Positions 8,258 to 16,863 of a DNA stretch of 28,542 nt are shown here, in pieces. The notes under the pieces were generated by a model, which ran no database searches, had not been told where the DNA came from, and saw only the letters and a program-made list of their open reading frames with translations. Positions within the stretch are counted from its first letter, which is position 1, and each line of letters opens with the position of its first letter. A program made the translations under genes and the position numbers. The DNA comes from Bacteroidaceae bacterium (GTDB lineage Bacteria > Bacteroidota > Bacteroidia > Bacteroidales > Bacteroidaceae), in contig JAEDIG010000015.1 in assembly GCA_016292545.1 (NCBI GenBank), forward strand, positions 1-28,542. The letters are read 5' to 3'.

Positions 8258-8285
8258 CAAAGTTAATGATTTTTTCCTAACTTTG
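8258..8285. promoter_or_regulatory. Back-to-back -7 elements between nadK and pdxJ
   Basis: On the plus strand TAACTTTG lies at 8278-8285, 29 nt before the pdxJ ATG. On the minus strand the identical TAACTTTG lies at 8265-8258, 21 nt before the nadK ATG. Both fit the TAnnTTTG -7 consensus. No TTTG at the ideal distance is seen for either, so the -33 elements are weak or divergent. Confidence 0.5.
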
Positions 8286-8314
8286 CACGCGGAATACAAA
8301 AAATCCAAGATGCA

Positions 8315-9028
8315 ATGACCAAATTAAGTGTGAATATCAACAAGGTGGCAACCCTGCGCAACGCCAGAGGTGGAAACAACCCCGATGTGCTGGCCGTGGC
8401 ACTCGACTGTGAACGCTTCGGCGCACAGGGCATCACGGTGCATCCCCGCCCCGATGAACGCCACATCAGATACAGTGATGTATATGACCTGAAGCCTAGG
8501 CTTACAACGGAATTTAATATTGAGGGGCAGCCCTGTCCGTCGTTTGTGGAACTTGTGTGCAAGGTGCAGCCTGCCCAGGTGACCCTGGTGCCCGATGCCC
8601 CCGACCAGATTACGAGCAATGCAGGATGGGACACCATTGCTAATGCCGAATTTCTGAAGGAGGTGACGCAGACCTTCCGGCAGCGGGGCATACGGGTGAG
8701 CATCTTTGTGGATGCTTCCCCGGAAATGGTGGAAGGTGCGGCACGTGTAGGAGCCGACAGGGTGGAACTCTATACGGAGCCATACGCTTCCGGCTATAAG
8801 GCCGACCGTGAGGCTGCCATAGCCCCGTTTGTCAGAGCTGCAGAATATGCCCGCACGCTGGGGCTCGGACTCAATGCCGGCCACGACCTGAGTCTGGAGA
8901 ACCTGCAATTCCTGTGCCGGCGCATACCTTGGATCGACGAGGTGAGCATAGGCCATGCGCTTATCTGCGATGCCCTCTATCTGGGTCTTGAAACCACCAT
9001 CCGACGCTACAGGGAGTGTCTGGTATAA
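8315..9028 (+). CDS. pdxJ: Pyridoxine 5'-phosphate synthase
   Basis: This 237-residue TIM-barrel enzyme condenses 1-deoxyxylulose 5-phosphate with 3-amino-2-oxopropyl phosphate to form pyridoxine 5'-phosphate, the last ring-forming step of the DXP-dependent vitamin B6 route. Family-diagnostic stretches are LSVNINKVATLRNARGG at the start, HPRPDERHIR (about 48-57) with the active-site His and Arg residues, and GLGLNAGHDLSLENL near the C-terminus with its catalytic His. Length matches E. coli PdxJ. It shares the DXP precursor with IspD, encoded two genes downstream in the same presumed operon. Confidence 0.96.
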   Translation: MTKLSVNINKVATLRNARGGNNPDVLAVALDCERFGAQGITVHPRPDERHIRYSDVYDLKPRLTTEFNIEGQPCPSFVELVCKVQPAQVTLVPDAPDQITSNAGWDTIANAEFLKEVTQTFRQRGIRVSIFVDASPEMVEGAARVGADRVELYTEPYASGYKADREAAIAPFVRAAEYARTLGLGLNAGHDLSLENLQFLCRRIPWIDEVSIGHALICDALYLGLETTIRRYRECLV

Positions 9029-9063
9029 ACATTTTTGTTGAATTTAAAATAGGAAAGGATTTT

Positions 9064-9618
9064 ATGGTTTACGTTTTTTTTGCAACAGGATTTGAGGAGA
9101 TAGAAGCGCTCGCCCCTGTGGATATCATGCGCCGTGCGGGCATTGAGGTGAAGACCGTTTCTGTGACGGGTGACCCCGTTGTGGCAGGCACCCACGGCGT
9201 GCCTGTAGTCACAGATATACTGCTGGAGAATGTGGATTGGAGCACTGCCGATGCATTGGTGTTGCCGGGTGGACTGCCCGGAGCTACTAATCTGGGCGCG
9301 TGTGAGCCTTTGTGCCAGCATCTGGTGGAGGCTGCGGACAAGGAATTGCTGGTGGCTGCCATTTGCGCGGCTCCCATGGTGCTTGGCCGGCTGGGTCTGT
9401 TGCAGGGCCGCAAGGCTACTTGTTATCCAGGTTGCGAGGCTGCGCTTGAGGGAGCCGACTATACGGCTTCGATGGTGCAGGCCGATGGACAAATCATCAC
9501 AGGACGCGGACCTGCTGCAGCCATGGAATTTGGCTATGCGCTGGTGGATGCATTGTTGGGAACGGGCGCCAGTGCACCCTTGCGCGACGGCATGATTTAT
9601 ACCCAGCTGCTGTCATGA
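9064..9618 (+). CDS. DJ-1/YajL/PfpI family protein
   Basis: The start is the ATG at 9064, giving 184 residues beginning MVYVFFATGFEEIEAL, exactly where DJ-1 family proteins begin. The nucleophile elbow is AAICAAP with Cys101, and the partner acid is Glu14 in FEEIEA, as in human DJ-1 (Cys106/Glu18). Bacterial homologues (YajL, ThiJ-annotated proteins) are linked to oxidative-stress protection, chaperone activity or glyoxal handling; old thiamine annotations are not supported by anything here. It follows pdxJ by 35 nt and its TGA overlaps the ispD start, so it appears translationally coupled to ispD. Confidence 0.92.
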   Translation: MVYVFFATGFEEIEALAPVDIMRRAGIEVKTVSVTGDPVVAGTHGVPVVTDILLENVDWSTADALVLPGGLPGATNLGACEPLCQHLVEAADKELLVAAICAAPMVLGRLGLLQGRKATCYPGCEAALEGADYTASMVQADGQIITGRGPAAAMEFGYALVDALLGTGASAPLRDGMIYTQLLS

Positions 9619-10295
9619 TGAACTGCTATGTCATCATGGTGGCGGGTGGCAAGGGGCTGCGTATGGGTGGCGAAGTGCCCAAGCAGTTCCTTCCCATCGA
9701 GGGCCGACCGGTGCTGATGCGGTCCATAGATGTGTTCGTACAGGCAATGCCGGACATCAGAATTGTTCTGGTGTTGCCTGACGAACAGCATGCCTACTGG
9801 CAGCAGCTCTGCAGAGAATACCATTTCGATACCCCTGTCCAGATTGCTTCGGGCGGGGACACGCGTTTCCATTCGGTGAGCAACGGACTGGCGCTTGTGC
9901 CCAACGGAGAAACAGATGCCTTGGTGGGCGTGCACGACGGGGTGCGCCCCTTTGTGTCGACGGAAACGATAACTGCTTGCTATCATCGTGCGGCTGTAGA
10001 CGGGGCGGTTGTTCCTGTCATACCAGTGGTGGAAACGGTGCGCCGCCTGTTGCCTGGCGGAGGCAGTCGCACCGAGGACCGTGCACAGTTTCGGCTGGTG
10101 CAGACACCTCAGGTGTTTCGTGCATCGTTGCTCAAGGCTGCATATCGCCAGCCGTACGTACCGACTTTCACCGATGATGCCTCGGTGGTGGAGGCATTCG
10201 GACATCCTGTGGCACTGGAACGTGGCAACCCGGAGAATATCAAGCTCACCCAGCCTGCCGACCTCAAGTTGGCACACGGTTTGCTCACACGCTGA
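9615..10295 (+). CDS. ispD: 2-C-methyl-D-erythritol 4-phosphate cytidylyltransferase
   Basis: The 226-residue enzyme makes CDP-methylerythritol from MEP and CTP in the non-mevalonate isoprenoid pathway. The CTP-binding loop VAGGKGLRMGGEVPKQF is at residues 9-25, and GVHDGVRPFVS corresponds to the family HDAARP motif. TPQVF, followed by FTDDASVVEAFG, is the usual C-terminal signature. The start is ambiguous between ATG 9615 and ATG 9618 in the sequence ATGATG, where the first overlaps the DJ-1 stop. The next gene, recG, starts 19 nt downstream. Confidence 0.95.
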   Translation: MMNCYVIMVAGGKGLRMGGEVPKQFLPIEGRPVLMRSIDVFVQAMPDIRIVLVLPDEQHAYWQQLCREYHFDTPVQIASGGDTRFHSVSNGLALVPNGETDALVGVHDGVRPFVSTETITACYHRAAVDGAVVPVIPVVETVRRLLPGGGSRTEDRAQFRLVQTPQVFRASLLKAAYRQPYVPTFTDDASVVEAFGHPVALERGNPENIKLTQPADLKLAHGLLTR

Positions 10296-10314
10296 CCCGT
10301 ATTCACACGCTTGC

Positions 10315-12411
10315 ATGCAGGATCTCCGTAGTTTAGGCCTCCAATACCTTCCCGGCATCGGCCCCGCGAGGGCAAAGATGCTGCACGACCAGCTGGGATT
10401 GTCCAACTGGCACGACCTCTTGTATTATTTCCCCTATAAGCATATTGATCGCACACGCCTGTATGCCATCCGTGAACTCCGTGCCGACATGCCTTTTATC
10501 CAGGTGAAAGGATGGTTCCTGGGTTTCGAAAAGATGGGTGAGGGGCGCAAGGCCCGTTTGGTGGGGCATTTTACGGACGGACATGATCTGATGGACCTGG
10601 TGTGGTTCAACTCCATTTCCTATCTCACACGCACCGTCAAGCTGCACCAGCCTTATATTGTCTTTGGCCGCCCATCGGTGTTCAACGGCCGCATTACGGT
10701 GACCCATCCCGACCTGGATGCAGCCGACACACTCACGCTCAGCCAGATGGGCATGCAGCCCTATTACAGTGTCACCGAACGCATGAAGAAGGGAGGGCTC
10801 AGCTCCCGTTCCATGGAGAATTTCACGAGTACCCTGTTCTCGCAATGTGCGCAGCTGGTGCCAGAAACATTGCCCGACTATTTGCGTGGACAGCTGAATC
10901 TGATGCCCATCGACGAGGCGCTCAGAGCAGCCCATTATCCATCCTCTGCCCAGCAGCTTTCTGCGGCCATGTATCGGCTGAAGTTCGACGAGCTTTTCTA
11001 CGTGCAGCTGGCTATCCTGAGCCTTTCACGCAGGCGTGAGGCTCAGCACAACGGACATGTTTTTGCCCGTGTGGGGCCTCTCTTCCATATGTTCTACCGC
11101 CAATATCTGCCCTTTTCTCTCACCCGGGCACAAATGCGTGTGGTGCGCGAGATGCATGCCGACATGCAGGGCGGCAGGCAGATGAACCGTTTGCTTCAGG
11201 GCGACGTGGGCAGCGGAAAAACGCTGGTGGCCTTGTTGCTCACCCTGCTGGCCATCGACAATGGCTATCAGGCCTGCCTGATGGCTCCCACGGAAATACT
11301 TGCCGAGCAACATCTCCAGACCTTTCAGCAGTTGCTGGCCGGCATGCCTGTGAGGGTGGAGCTGCTCACGGGCATCGTCAAGGGAAAACGCCGGCGGCAG
11401 GTGCTGGAAGATTTGCAGGCGGGCAGGGTGCATATCCTTGTGGGCACGCATGCCATCATCGAGGACCAGGTCCGGTTTGCCCGGTTGGGATTGGTGGTCA
11501 TTGATGAGCAGCATCGTTTTGGCGTGGCGCAGCGGGCCGTGATGTGGGGCAAGAATGTGCAGCCCCCGCATGTGCTGGTGATGACGGCCACACCCATCCC
11601 GCGCACTTTGGCCATGACGCTGTATGGCGACCTGGATGTGTCGGTCATTGACGAACTTCCTCCGGGCCGGAAGCCAGTGGAGACACTTCACGTCTACGAG
11701 AACCGCATGGAGGAATTGTATGTGCGCATCCGCACCCAGATAGAGATGGGCCGGCAGGTGTATTTTGTCTATCCCCTCATCAAGGAGAGCGAGAAGATGG
11801 ACCTGCAAAATGTGGAAGAAGGATTCGCACGTTTGCAGAAAGTGTTCCCCATGTACAGGATAAGCATGGTGCATGGCAAGATGAAGCCTTCCGAGAAGGA
11901 GGAGGAAATGCGCAAGTTCGTGGCGGGGGAAACACAGATTCTGGTGGCCACCACGGTGATCGAGGTGGGCGTGAACGTACCCAATGCCTCGGTGATGGTG
12001 ATTCAGAATGCCGAACGGTTCGGGCTTTCCCAACTCCATCAGTTGCGTGGAAGGGTGGGGCGTGGTGCCGAACAGTCCTACTGCATCCTGGTGACCAACT
12101 ATCAGCTGGGAGGCAGTGCGCGTCGACGCATGGAGATTATGACGGAAACCAACGACGGTTTCGAGATTGCAGAGGAAGACCTGAAACTGCGTGGCCCTGG
12201 TGACCTGGAAGGCACCAAGCAGAGCGGAGTGGCCCTCGACCTGAAGATTGCCAATCTGGCCCGCGACGGACAGATTGTGCAACAGGCTAGGGACATGGCG
12301 GCTGCCGTGCTTCGCCAGGACCCTTCGCTCTCTGCTCCGGCCAACCGCCCTCTGCTCGCCCATTTGCAGCAGCTGGAGTCGCGTGAGGTGGATTGGGGAT
12401 CTATATCTTAG
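10315..12411 (+). CDS. recG: ATP-dependent DNA helicase RecG
   Basis: The start is the ATG at 10315, giving 698 residues that begin MQDLRSLGLQYLPGIGPARA, the normal RecG N-terminus with its helix-hairpin-like GIGP. The open frame extends further upstream only inside ispD. An N-terminal wedge/OB domain (to about 250) precedes a superfamily 2 helicase: Walker A GDVGSGKT at 296-303, DEQH box at 397-400, TATPIPRTLA soon after, and motif VI QLRGRVGRG towards the end. RecG remodels stalled replication forks and reverses them. It is the last gene of the pdxJ cluster. Confidence 0.96.
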   Translation: MQDLRSLGLQYLPGIGPARAKMLHDQLGLSNWHDLLYYFPYKHIDRTRLYAIRELRADMPFIQVKGWFLGFEKMGEGRKARLVGHFTDGHDLMDLVWFNSISYLTRTVKLHQPYIVFGRPSVFNGRITVTHPDLDAADTLTLSQMGMQPYYSVTERMKKGGLSSRSMENFTSTLFSQCAQLVPETLPDYLRGQLNLMPIDEALRAAHYPSSAQQLSAAMYRLKFDELFYVQLAILSLSRRREAQHNGHVFARVGPLFHMFYRQYLPFSLTRAQMRVVREMHADMQGGRQMNRLLQGDVGSGKTLVALLLTLLAIDNGYQACLMAPTEILAEQHLQTFQQLLAGMPVRVELLTGIVKGKRRRQVLEDLQAGRVHILVGTHAIIEDQVRFARLGLVVIDEQHRFGVAQRAVMWGKNVQPPHVLVMTATPIPRTLAMTLYGDLDVSVIDELPPGRKPVETLHVYENRMEELYVRIRTQIEMGRQVYFVYPLIKESEKMDLQNVEEGFARLQKVFPMYRISMVHGKMKPSEKEEEMRKFVAGETQILVATTVIEVGVNVPNASVMVIQNAERFGLSQLHQLRGRVGRGAEQSYCILVTNYQLGGSARRRMEIMTETNDGFEIAEEDLKLRGPGDLEGTKQSGVALDLKIANLARDGQIVQQARDMAAAVLRQDPSLSAPANRPLLAHLQQLESREVDWGSIS

Positions 12412-12474
12412 GCTGGAAATCAAAAAAAATACTAAAAAAAGGCAGAATTTGTTGCTGAATTACAGGAAAATTCG

Positions 12475-12482
12475 TAAATTTG
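12475..12482 (+). promoter_or_regulatory. Probable -7 element for ndk
   Basis: TAAATTTG fits TAnnTTTG. A TTTG lies at 12448-12451 with a rather long 23-bp spacer; GTTG at 12451-12454 gives 20 bp. The start point near 12489 would leave a leader of about 60 nt. The 137-bp gap after recG is AT-rich, unlike its surroundings. Confidence 0.5.
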
Positions 12483-12548
12483 CAGCCGGATTGCAAAAAA
12501 CAACCCGTTAAAGCGACAAATAAATTCAAACAAGGAAGAAAACAACAA

Positions 12549-13010
12549 ATGGAAAGAACATTAGTATTGCTCAAGCCCAGCACGGTACAGCGCGCCCTTA
12601 TCGGTGAGATTATCAGCCGTTTCGAAAAGAAAGGTCTAAGAATTGCAGGCATGAAGATGATGCAGCTTACCGATGAAATCCTGGATGAGCATTACTCCCA
12701 TTTGGTGAAGAAACCTTTTTTCCCCCTGCTTAAAGCCTCTATGATGAAGACACCCGTTGTGGCCATGTGTCTCGAAGGTGTGGATGCCATTGCCGTGGTT
12801 CGCTATATCACGGGCTACACCAATGGCCGTAAGGCAGATCCCGGAACCATCCGTGGTGACTATTGTATGAGCAACCAGCAGAATATCGTGCATGCTTCAG
12901 ACTCTCCCGAGGCTGCGGCTCAGGAGCTGGCTCGTTTCTTCAAGCCGGAGGAAATTTATGACTTGGGTGATTTGAACATGGATCGCCTCTATGCTGTAGA
13001 TGAAGTATAA
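12549..13010 (+). CDS. ndk: Nucleoside diphosphate kinase
   Basis: The ATG at 12549 gives a 153-residue protein beginning MERTLVLLKPSTVQR, the conserved Ndk N-terminus. The phospho-accepting histidine is H115 in NIVHASDSPEAA. Ndk transfers the gamma phosphate between nucleoside triphosphates and diphosphates through this phosphohistidine. The protein is slightly longer than the 140-145 residues usual in proteobacteria because of a few extra residues in the middle (around EHYSHLVKKPFFP). GGAAG at 12534-12538 could be a weak ribosome site. The M23 peptidase gene begins 19 nt downstream. Confidence 0.96.
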   Translation: MERTLVLLKPSTVQRALIGEIISRFEKKGLRIAGMKMMQLTDEILDEHYSHLVKKPFFPLLKASMMKTPVVAMCLEGVDAIAVVRYITGYTNGRKADPGTIRGDYCMSNQQNIVHASDSPEAAAQELARFFKPEEIYDLGDLNMDRLYAVDEV

Positions 13011-13029
13011 AATATAAAAATACTAATCC

Positions 13030-14007
13030 ATGAATATATCTAGTGGAATAAAAAAAGGTCTGATGGTGGCTGCGATGGCAGTGATGGCAACTCCCTGTCT
13101 GGGACAGGATGTCCTGGCCAGTGCGGCACCAGTGGACAAGAAAATGAGGGCGATTGACAGTTTGGCTATCAGCCGCCTGATAGACGAGGAAGTGCAGTGG
13201 GATTTGGAGAATCCTGCAGCCGAGCTCTATAACTCGTGGACCAACAAGTCTGTTCGCCTCACCGATCTCAACCTGCCTGCAGAGCACAAGATTGACCTGC
13301 GTCAGTTCTGCATGCCTGCTTCCAGCCGCCTGGTGACCAGCCGTTATGGCTACCGCCGCAGTTTCCGCCGCCAGCATTATGGCACGGACATCAAGGTGTA
13401 TGTGGGCGATACCATCCGTGCTGCGTTTAGCGGAAAGGTGCGTATGGTGGCCTACGAGGGCAGAGGATATGGAAAATACATTGTCATGCGTCATCCCAAT
13501 GGTCTGGAAACGCTGTATGGCCACCTGAGCAAGCAGCTGGTGAAGGAAGACCAGGTGGTGAAGGTGGGTGAACCCATCGGACTGGGAGGCAATACGGGTC
13601 GCAGCACGGGTTCGCACCTCCATTTCGAAACGCGCTTCATGGGACAGTTCATCAATCCTGAGAAGTTGTTCAATTTCGAGGCACAGGATATCCAGGGCGA
13701 CTATTATGTATTCCGTTCCAATGGCCAGAACGCGTTGCTGGCTGCTCATGAGATTGTAGGTGGCGAGAGCGAGATGAGCGAGGAAGAAGCCGCCGCATTG
13801 GCCAAGGCAGAGGAAAGCCAGGCCTTCCAGCAGCGCAAGATTGCCGAGCGGCAGCAGGAACGTGCCAAGGTGCATCGGGTGCGCAAGGGCGAAAGCCTCT
13901 ACACCATTGCCAAGAAATATGGCACTACGGTGGAGAAGCTCTGCAAGGTGAACAATATTTCCAAGCGAACGACCTTGCGTCCGGGTCAGATACTGAAATA
14001 CTCATAA
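13030..14007 (+). CDS. Secreted M23 (LytM-type) peptidase with C-terminal LysM domain
   Basis: The 325-residue protein has a signal peptide (about 1-26, ending CLGQ) and is probably periplasmic. The LytM zinc site is complete: H116 and D120 in HYGTD, H165 in LYGHL, and H196-x-H198 in SHLHFE. A charged Glu/Ala/Gln-rich helix (about 247-280) links to a LysM peptidoglycan-binding domain at about 281-325 (VHRVRKGESLYTIAKKYG to LRPGQILKYS). This architecture fits a peptidoglycan cross-link endopeptidase or, less likely given the intact site, an amidase activator. It follows ndk by 19 nt and is closed by an intrinsic terminator. Confidence 0.94.
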   Translation: MNISSGIKKGLMVAAMAVMATPCLGQDVLASAAPVDKKMRAIDSLAISRLIDEEVQWDLENPAAELYNSWTNKSVRLTDLNLPAEHKIDLRQFCMPASSRLVTSRYGYRRSFRRQHYGTDIKVYVGDTIRAAFSGKVRMVAYEGRGYGKYIVMRHPNGLETLYGHLSKQLVKEDQVVKVGEPIGLGGNTGRSTGSHLHFETRFMGQFINPEKLFNFEAQDIQGDYYVFRSNGQNALLAAHEIVGGESEMSEEEAAALAKAEESQAFQQRKIAERQQERAKVHRVRKGESLYTIAKKYGTTVEKLCKVNNISKRTTLRPGQILKYS

Positions 14008-14032
14008 TCATATAAAATTCGACAAAAGTAGG

Positions 14033-14058
14033 GGGCATCCGAAAGGGTGCCCTTTTTT
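14033..14058 (+). terminator. Rho-independent terminator after the M23 peptidase gene
   Basis: An 8-bp stem (GGGCATCC / GGGTGCCC, one G-T pair) closed by a GAAA tetraloop is followed at once by six T residues. It lies 25 nt after the stop codon and is the clearest intrinsic terminator in the window. Confidence 0.92.
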
Positions 14059-14177
14059 GTGGGCATTCATGGGTCGTGGCCCGATTTTTGGGGGGCGGAT
14101 GGCTCCTCTTTGTGCCTTTTTTGTAGGAAGAATGGATTTCTTTGCCCAAAGGCAGTGCTTCATTCAGCAAAAAGTAT

Positions 14178-14185
14178 TACCTTTG
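14178..14185 (+). promoter_or_regulatory. Probable -7 element for the DUF1599-folE cluster
   Basis: TACCTTTG fits TAnnTTTG and lies 34 nt before the ATG at 14220. No well-spaced TTTG is seen upstream. The rest of the region between the terminator and this site (14059-14177) shows no gene. Confidence 0.5.
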
Positions 14186-14219
14186 TGGGCAATATACACG
14201 AAAAGACCTGTAGAAAGAA

Positions 14220-14768
14220 ATGGATACGCGCGAACAGTTTGAGCAAATCATGAAGGAATGCCGTGCTTTGTTTTCAAAGAAACTGCATGACTACGGTGCT
14301 GCATGGCGCATCATGCGTCCCACTTCGCTCACCGACCAAATCTATATAAAGGCCAATCGCATCCGCAGCCTTGAAACGAAGGGCAATGCACTGGTGGACG
14401 AGGGCATCAGACCCGAGTTCATAGGCATTGTCAATTATGCCATCATAGCCTTGATTCAGTTGGAAAAGGGTTTTTCCGACACTTGCGACATGGATGCCAG
14501 CGAGGCACTGGCCAGCTATGACCGCCATGCGCAGGAGGCGCTGAACCTGATGCTGCGGAAGAACCACGATTATGACGAAGCCTGGAGAAAAATGAGGGTG
14601 AGCAGCTACACCGACCTTATCCTGATGAAGATATTCCGGACGAAGCAGATTGAGATGCTCCAGGGTCAGACGCTCGTTTCCGAGGGCGTGGAGGCCAATT
14701 ATATGGACATGCTCAACTATGCGGTCTTTGGCTTGATAAAACTCACGTATGGCGAAGACGGGCAATAG
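14220..14768 (+). CDS. DUF1599 (Nmad1-like) protein, tandem-duplicated domain
   Basis: This 182-residue protein matches the Bacteroidota DUF1599 family, also listed as a nucleotide-modification-associated domain. It consists of two copies of one unit. Residues of about 8-84 (CRALFSKKLHDYGAAWRIMR, then TDQIYIKANRI and NYAIIALIQLEKG) align with about 105-178 (ALNLMLRKNHDYDEAWRKMR, then TDLILMKIFRT and NYAVFGLIKLTYG). Each copy keeps a Lys/Asn-His-Asp-Tyr and an Asn-Tyr-Ala pair that look like site residues. The biochemical role is not known to me. The MauE-like gene starts 20 nt before this gene ends, so the two are probably translated together. Confidence 0.9.
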   Translation: MDTREQFEQIMKECRALFSKKLHDYGAAWRIMRPTSLTDQIYIKANRIRSLETKGNALVDEGIRPEFIGIVNYAIIALIQLEKGFSDTCDMDASEALASYDRHAQEALNLMLRKNHDYDEAWRKMRVSSYTDLILMKIFRTKQIEMLQGQTLVSEGVEANYMDMLNYAVFGLIKLTYGEDGQ

Positions 14769-16059
14769 CAGCAGATGGTGGGGCCGCTGTGAATGGCTGT
14801 TGGTGAACGGATGCAGGATGCTGATTGCAGTCACATTCGTGCTTTCCGGCATTGTGAAGCTCATTGACGTTACGGGCACGCAATACAAAATCAACGACTA
14901 TCTGCAGCTCATGGGCCTGGGGCAGTGGATGCCTCAGGTGGTGACCTTGCTGTTGGCGGCGTGCCTGGCCCTGCTGGAGTTCTATCTGGGCATAAGCCTG
15001 TTTTTCGGTGTCAACCGGAGGGTGGCTTCGCGGATAGTGGTGGCCGTGCTGCTGATGTTCACGCCTGTCACTCTGTTTTTGGCCGTAACGGACGCCACGC
15101 CCGACTGCGGATGTTTTGGCGACGCCTGGAAACTCACCAACTGGCAGACATTCTGGAAAAACGTGGTGCTGCTGGTGGCCGCTATGCTGGTGGCCTTCAA
15201 GTCGCGCCGCATCACCCGACTGCTGCTGGTGGGCAACCAGTGGATAGTGACGCTCTATTCCCAGGTGTTTGCATTCGTTTTTGTATGTATCAATCTCTAC
15301 GGCCTGCCGCTTATCGACTTCCGGCCCTATCACGTGGGGGCAGACTTGTTGCAGAAAATGACCATGTCCGAGCCGGCGGGCGAGGTGGAGACCTTCTTCA
15401 TCATGGAAAAGGACGGCAGGCGGAAGGAGTTCTCGCTGGAGGACTATCCCGACAGCACATGGACTTTTGTGGACACGCGCACCGTGGCAGCTGCTCCGGC
15501 ACGGGATGCGGCTCCGGAGATTACCGATTTCAGCATCACCACCCTCGACACAGGCGAGGACATTACCATGGATGTGCTCACGGACACATGCTACAAGTTC
15601 CTGCTCATTGCGCCTTATCTGGAGCAGGCGGATGACGGAGGGATGGACCGCATAGATGCGCTCTATGACTATTGCGAGGATTACGGCTATCCTTTCTACT
15701 GTCTCACCTCCAGCGGGGAGACCGCCATTTTCAGATGGCAGGAGATGACGGGGGCCGAATATCCTTTCTTCCATACCGACGACGTGGTGCTCAAGACCAT
15801 GATCCGTGCCAATCCGGGCCTGATGCTCCTGCATGGGAGCACGGTGGTGAACAAGTGGCCCAACACGGATTTGCCGCGTGCAGAACTGCTTCAGGGGCCC
15901 ATCGAATCGTTGCCGCTGTCCCATCCTCAGGTGGACACCAAGATGCAGCGGGTGGTTCGCCTGCTGCTGTGGTATGTGCTGCCGCTGATTGTCATCACGC
16001 TGGCCGACCGCATGTGGCTGCTTTGGAAAATGAGAAAACAACACAAACAAAATGTTTGA
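14749..16059 (+). CDS. MauE/DoxX-type membrane protein fused to a redoxin-like periplasmic domain
   Basis: The 436-residue protein has four hydrophobic segments in its first 180 residues (about 22-40, 61-86, 93-113, 137-150, with a fifth near 165-185). The MauE/DoxX signature CGCFGDAWKLTNWQTFWKN starts at residue 120. A soluble part (about 200-395) has a thioredoxin-like layout: TDTCYKFLLIAPYLE, then TGAEYPFFHTDD, then IRANPGLMLLHGSTVVNKW. No CxxC pair is present there. A final membrane segment lies at about 405-425. MauE-like proteins pass reducing power or help disulfide formation across the membrane; that role here is inference. The start overlaps the end of the DUF1599 gene by 20 nt. Confidence 0.88.
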   Translation: MAKTGNSSRWWGRCEWLLVNGCRMLIAVTFVLSGIVKLIDVTGTQYKINDYLQLMGLGQWMPQVVTLLLAACLALLEFYLGISLFFGVNRRVASRIVVAVLLMFTPVTLFLAVTDATPDCGCFGDAWKLTNWQTFWKNVVLLVAAMLVAFKSRRITRLLLVGNQWIVTLYSQVFAFVFVCINLYGLPLIDFRPYHVGADLLQKMTMSEPAGEVETFFIMEKDGRRKEFSLEDYPDSTWTFVDTRTVAAAPARDAAPEITDFSITTLDTGEDITMDVLTDTCYKFLLIAPYLEQADDGGMDRIDALYDYCEDYGYPFYCLTSSGETAIFRWQEMTGAEYPFFHTDDVVLKTMIRANPGLMLLHGSTVVNKWPNTDLPRAELLQGPIESLPLSHPQVDTKMQRVVRLLLWYVLPLIVITLADRMWLLWKMRKQHKQNV

Positions 16060-16080
16060 ACCAATAAAACAAAAAAGACA

Positions 16081-16839
16081 ATGAGAAAGAAGATTGTAGC
16101 AGGCAACTGGAAAATGAACAAGAACCTGCAGGAAGGTGTAGCACTAGCTACTGAACTGAAAGAGATGCTGGCTGCCGAGAAGCCCAATTGTGATGTTATC
16201 ATCGGCACTCCCTTCATCCATCTGGCAACGGTGAGCGAACTGCTCAAGGACAGCGTGATTGCCGTGAGCGCCGAGAACTGTGCCAACAAGGCATCTGGCG
16301 CATACACCGGTGAGGTGAGCGCAGAGATGGTCAAGAGCACGGGTGCTGAGTATGTGATCCTGGGCCATTCGGAGCGTCGCGAGTACTACAGCGAGACGCC
16401 TGAAATCCTGAAGGAGAAGGTGGATCTGGCTTTGGCCAACGGCCTGAAGGTCATCTTCTGCATCGGCGAGAGCCTGGCACAGCGTGAGGCCAACGAGCAG
16501 GAGGCAGTGTGCAAGGCAGAGCTGGCCGGCAGTGTGTTCCACCTGACAGCCGAGCAGTGGGCCAATGTGGTGATTGCCTATGAACCCATCTGGGCCATCG
16601 GTACCGGCAAGACCGCTACAGCCGAGCAGGCCGAGGAGATTCATGCCTATATCCGCAGCTGTGTGGCCGAGGTGTATGGTCAGGAAGTGGCCGACAACAC
16701 CAGCATCCTCTATGGCGGCAGCTGCAAGGCCAGCAATGCGCCTGAGCTGTTTGCAAAGCCCGACATCGACGGCGGCCTCATCGGCGGTGCTTCTCTGAAG
16801 GCTCCCGATTTCAAGGGCATCATCGATGCTTGGAAATAA
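16081..16839 (+). CDS. tpiA: Triosephosphate isomerase
   Basis: The 252-residue TIM-barrel enzyme interconverts dihydroxyacetone phosphate and glyceraldehyde 3-phosphate in glycolysis. All catalytic residues are in place: N9 and K11 in GNWKMNK, H96 in ILGHSERR, E168 in AYEPIWAIGTG, with phosphate loop residues YGGS and GGLIGGASL near the end. It starts 21 nt after the MauE-like gene. Codons are noticeably biased to C-ending and G-ending forms, in keeping with high expression. Confidence 0.97.
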   Translation: MRKKIVAGNWKMNKNLQEGVALATELKEMLAAEKPNCDVIIGTPFIHLATVSELLKDSVIAVSAENCANKASGAYTGEVSAEMVKSTGAEYVILGHSERREYYSETPEILKEKVDLALANGLKVIFCIGESLAQREANEQEAVCKAELAGSVFHLTAEQWANVVIAYEPIWAIGTGKTATAEQAEEIHAYIRSCVAEVYGQEVADNTSILYGGSCKASNAPELFAKPDIDGGLIGGASLKAPDFKGIIDAWK

Positions 16840-16863
16840 TATTTCTTGGCAATGAAATCCATT

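Noticed and set aside
14059..14177. Possible small gene or RNA between the M23 terminator and the DUF1599 promoter
   Set aside because: The short open frames there have no recognisable start context and run into the DUF1599 gene in another frame; no stable conserved-looking fold seen.
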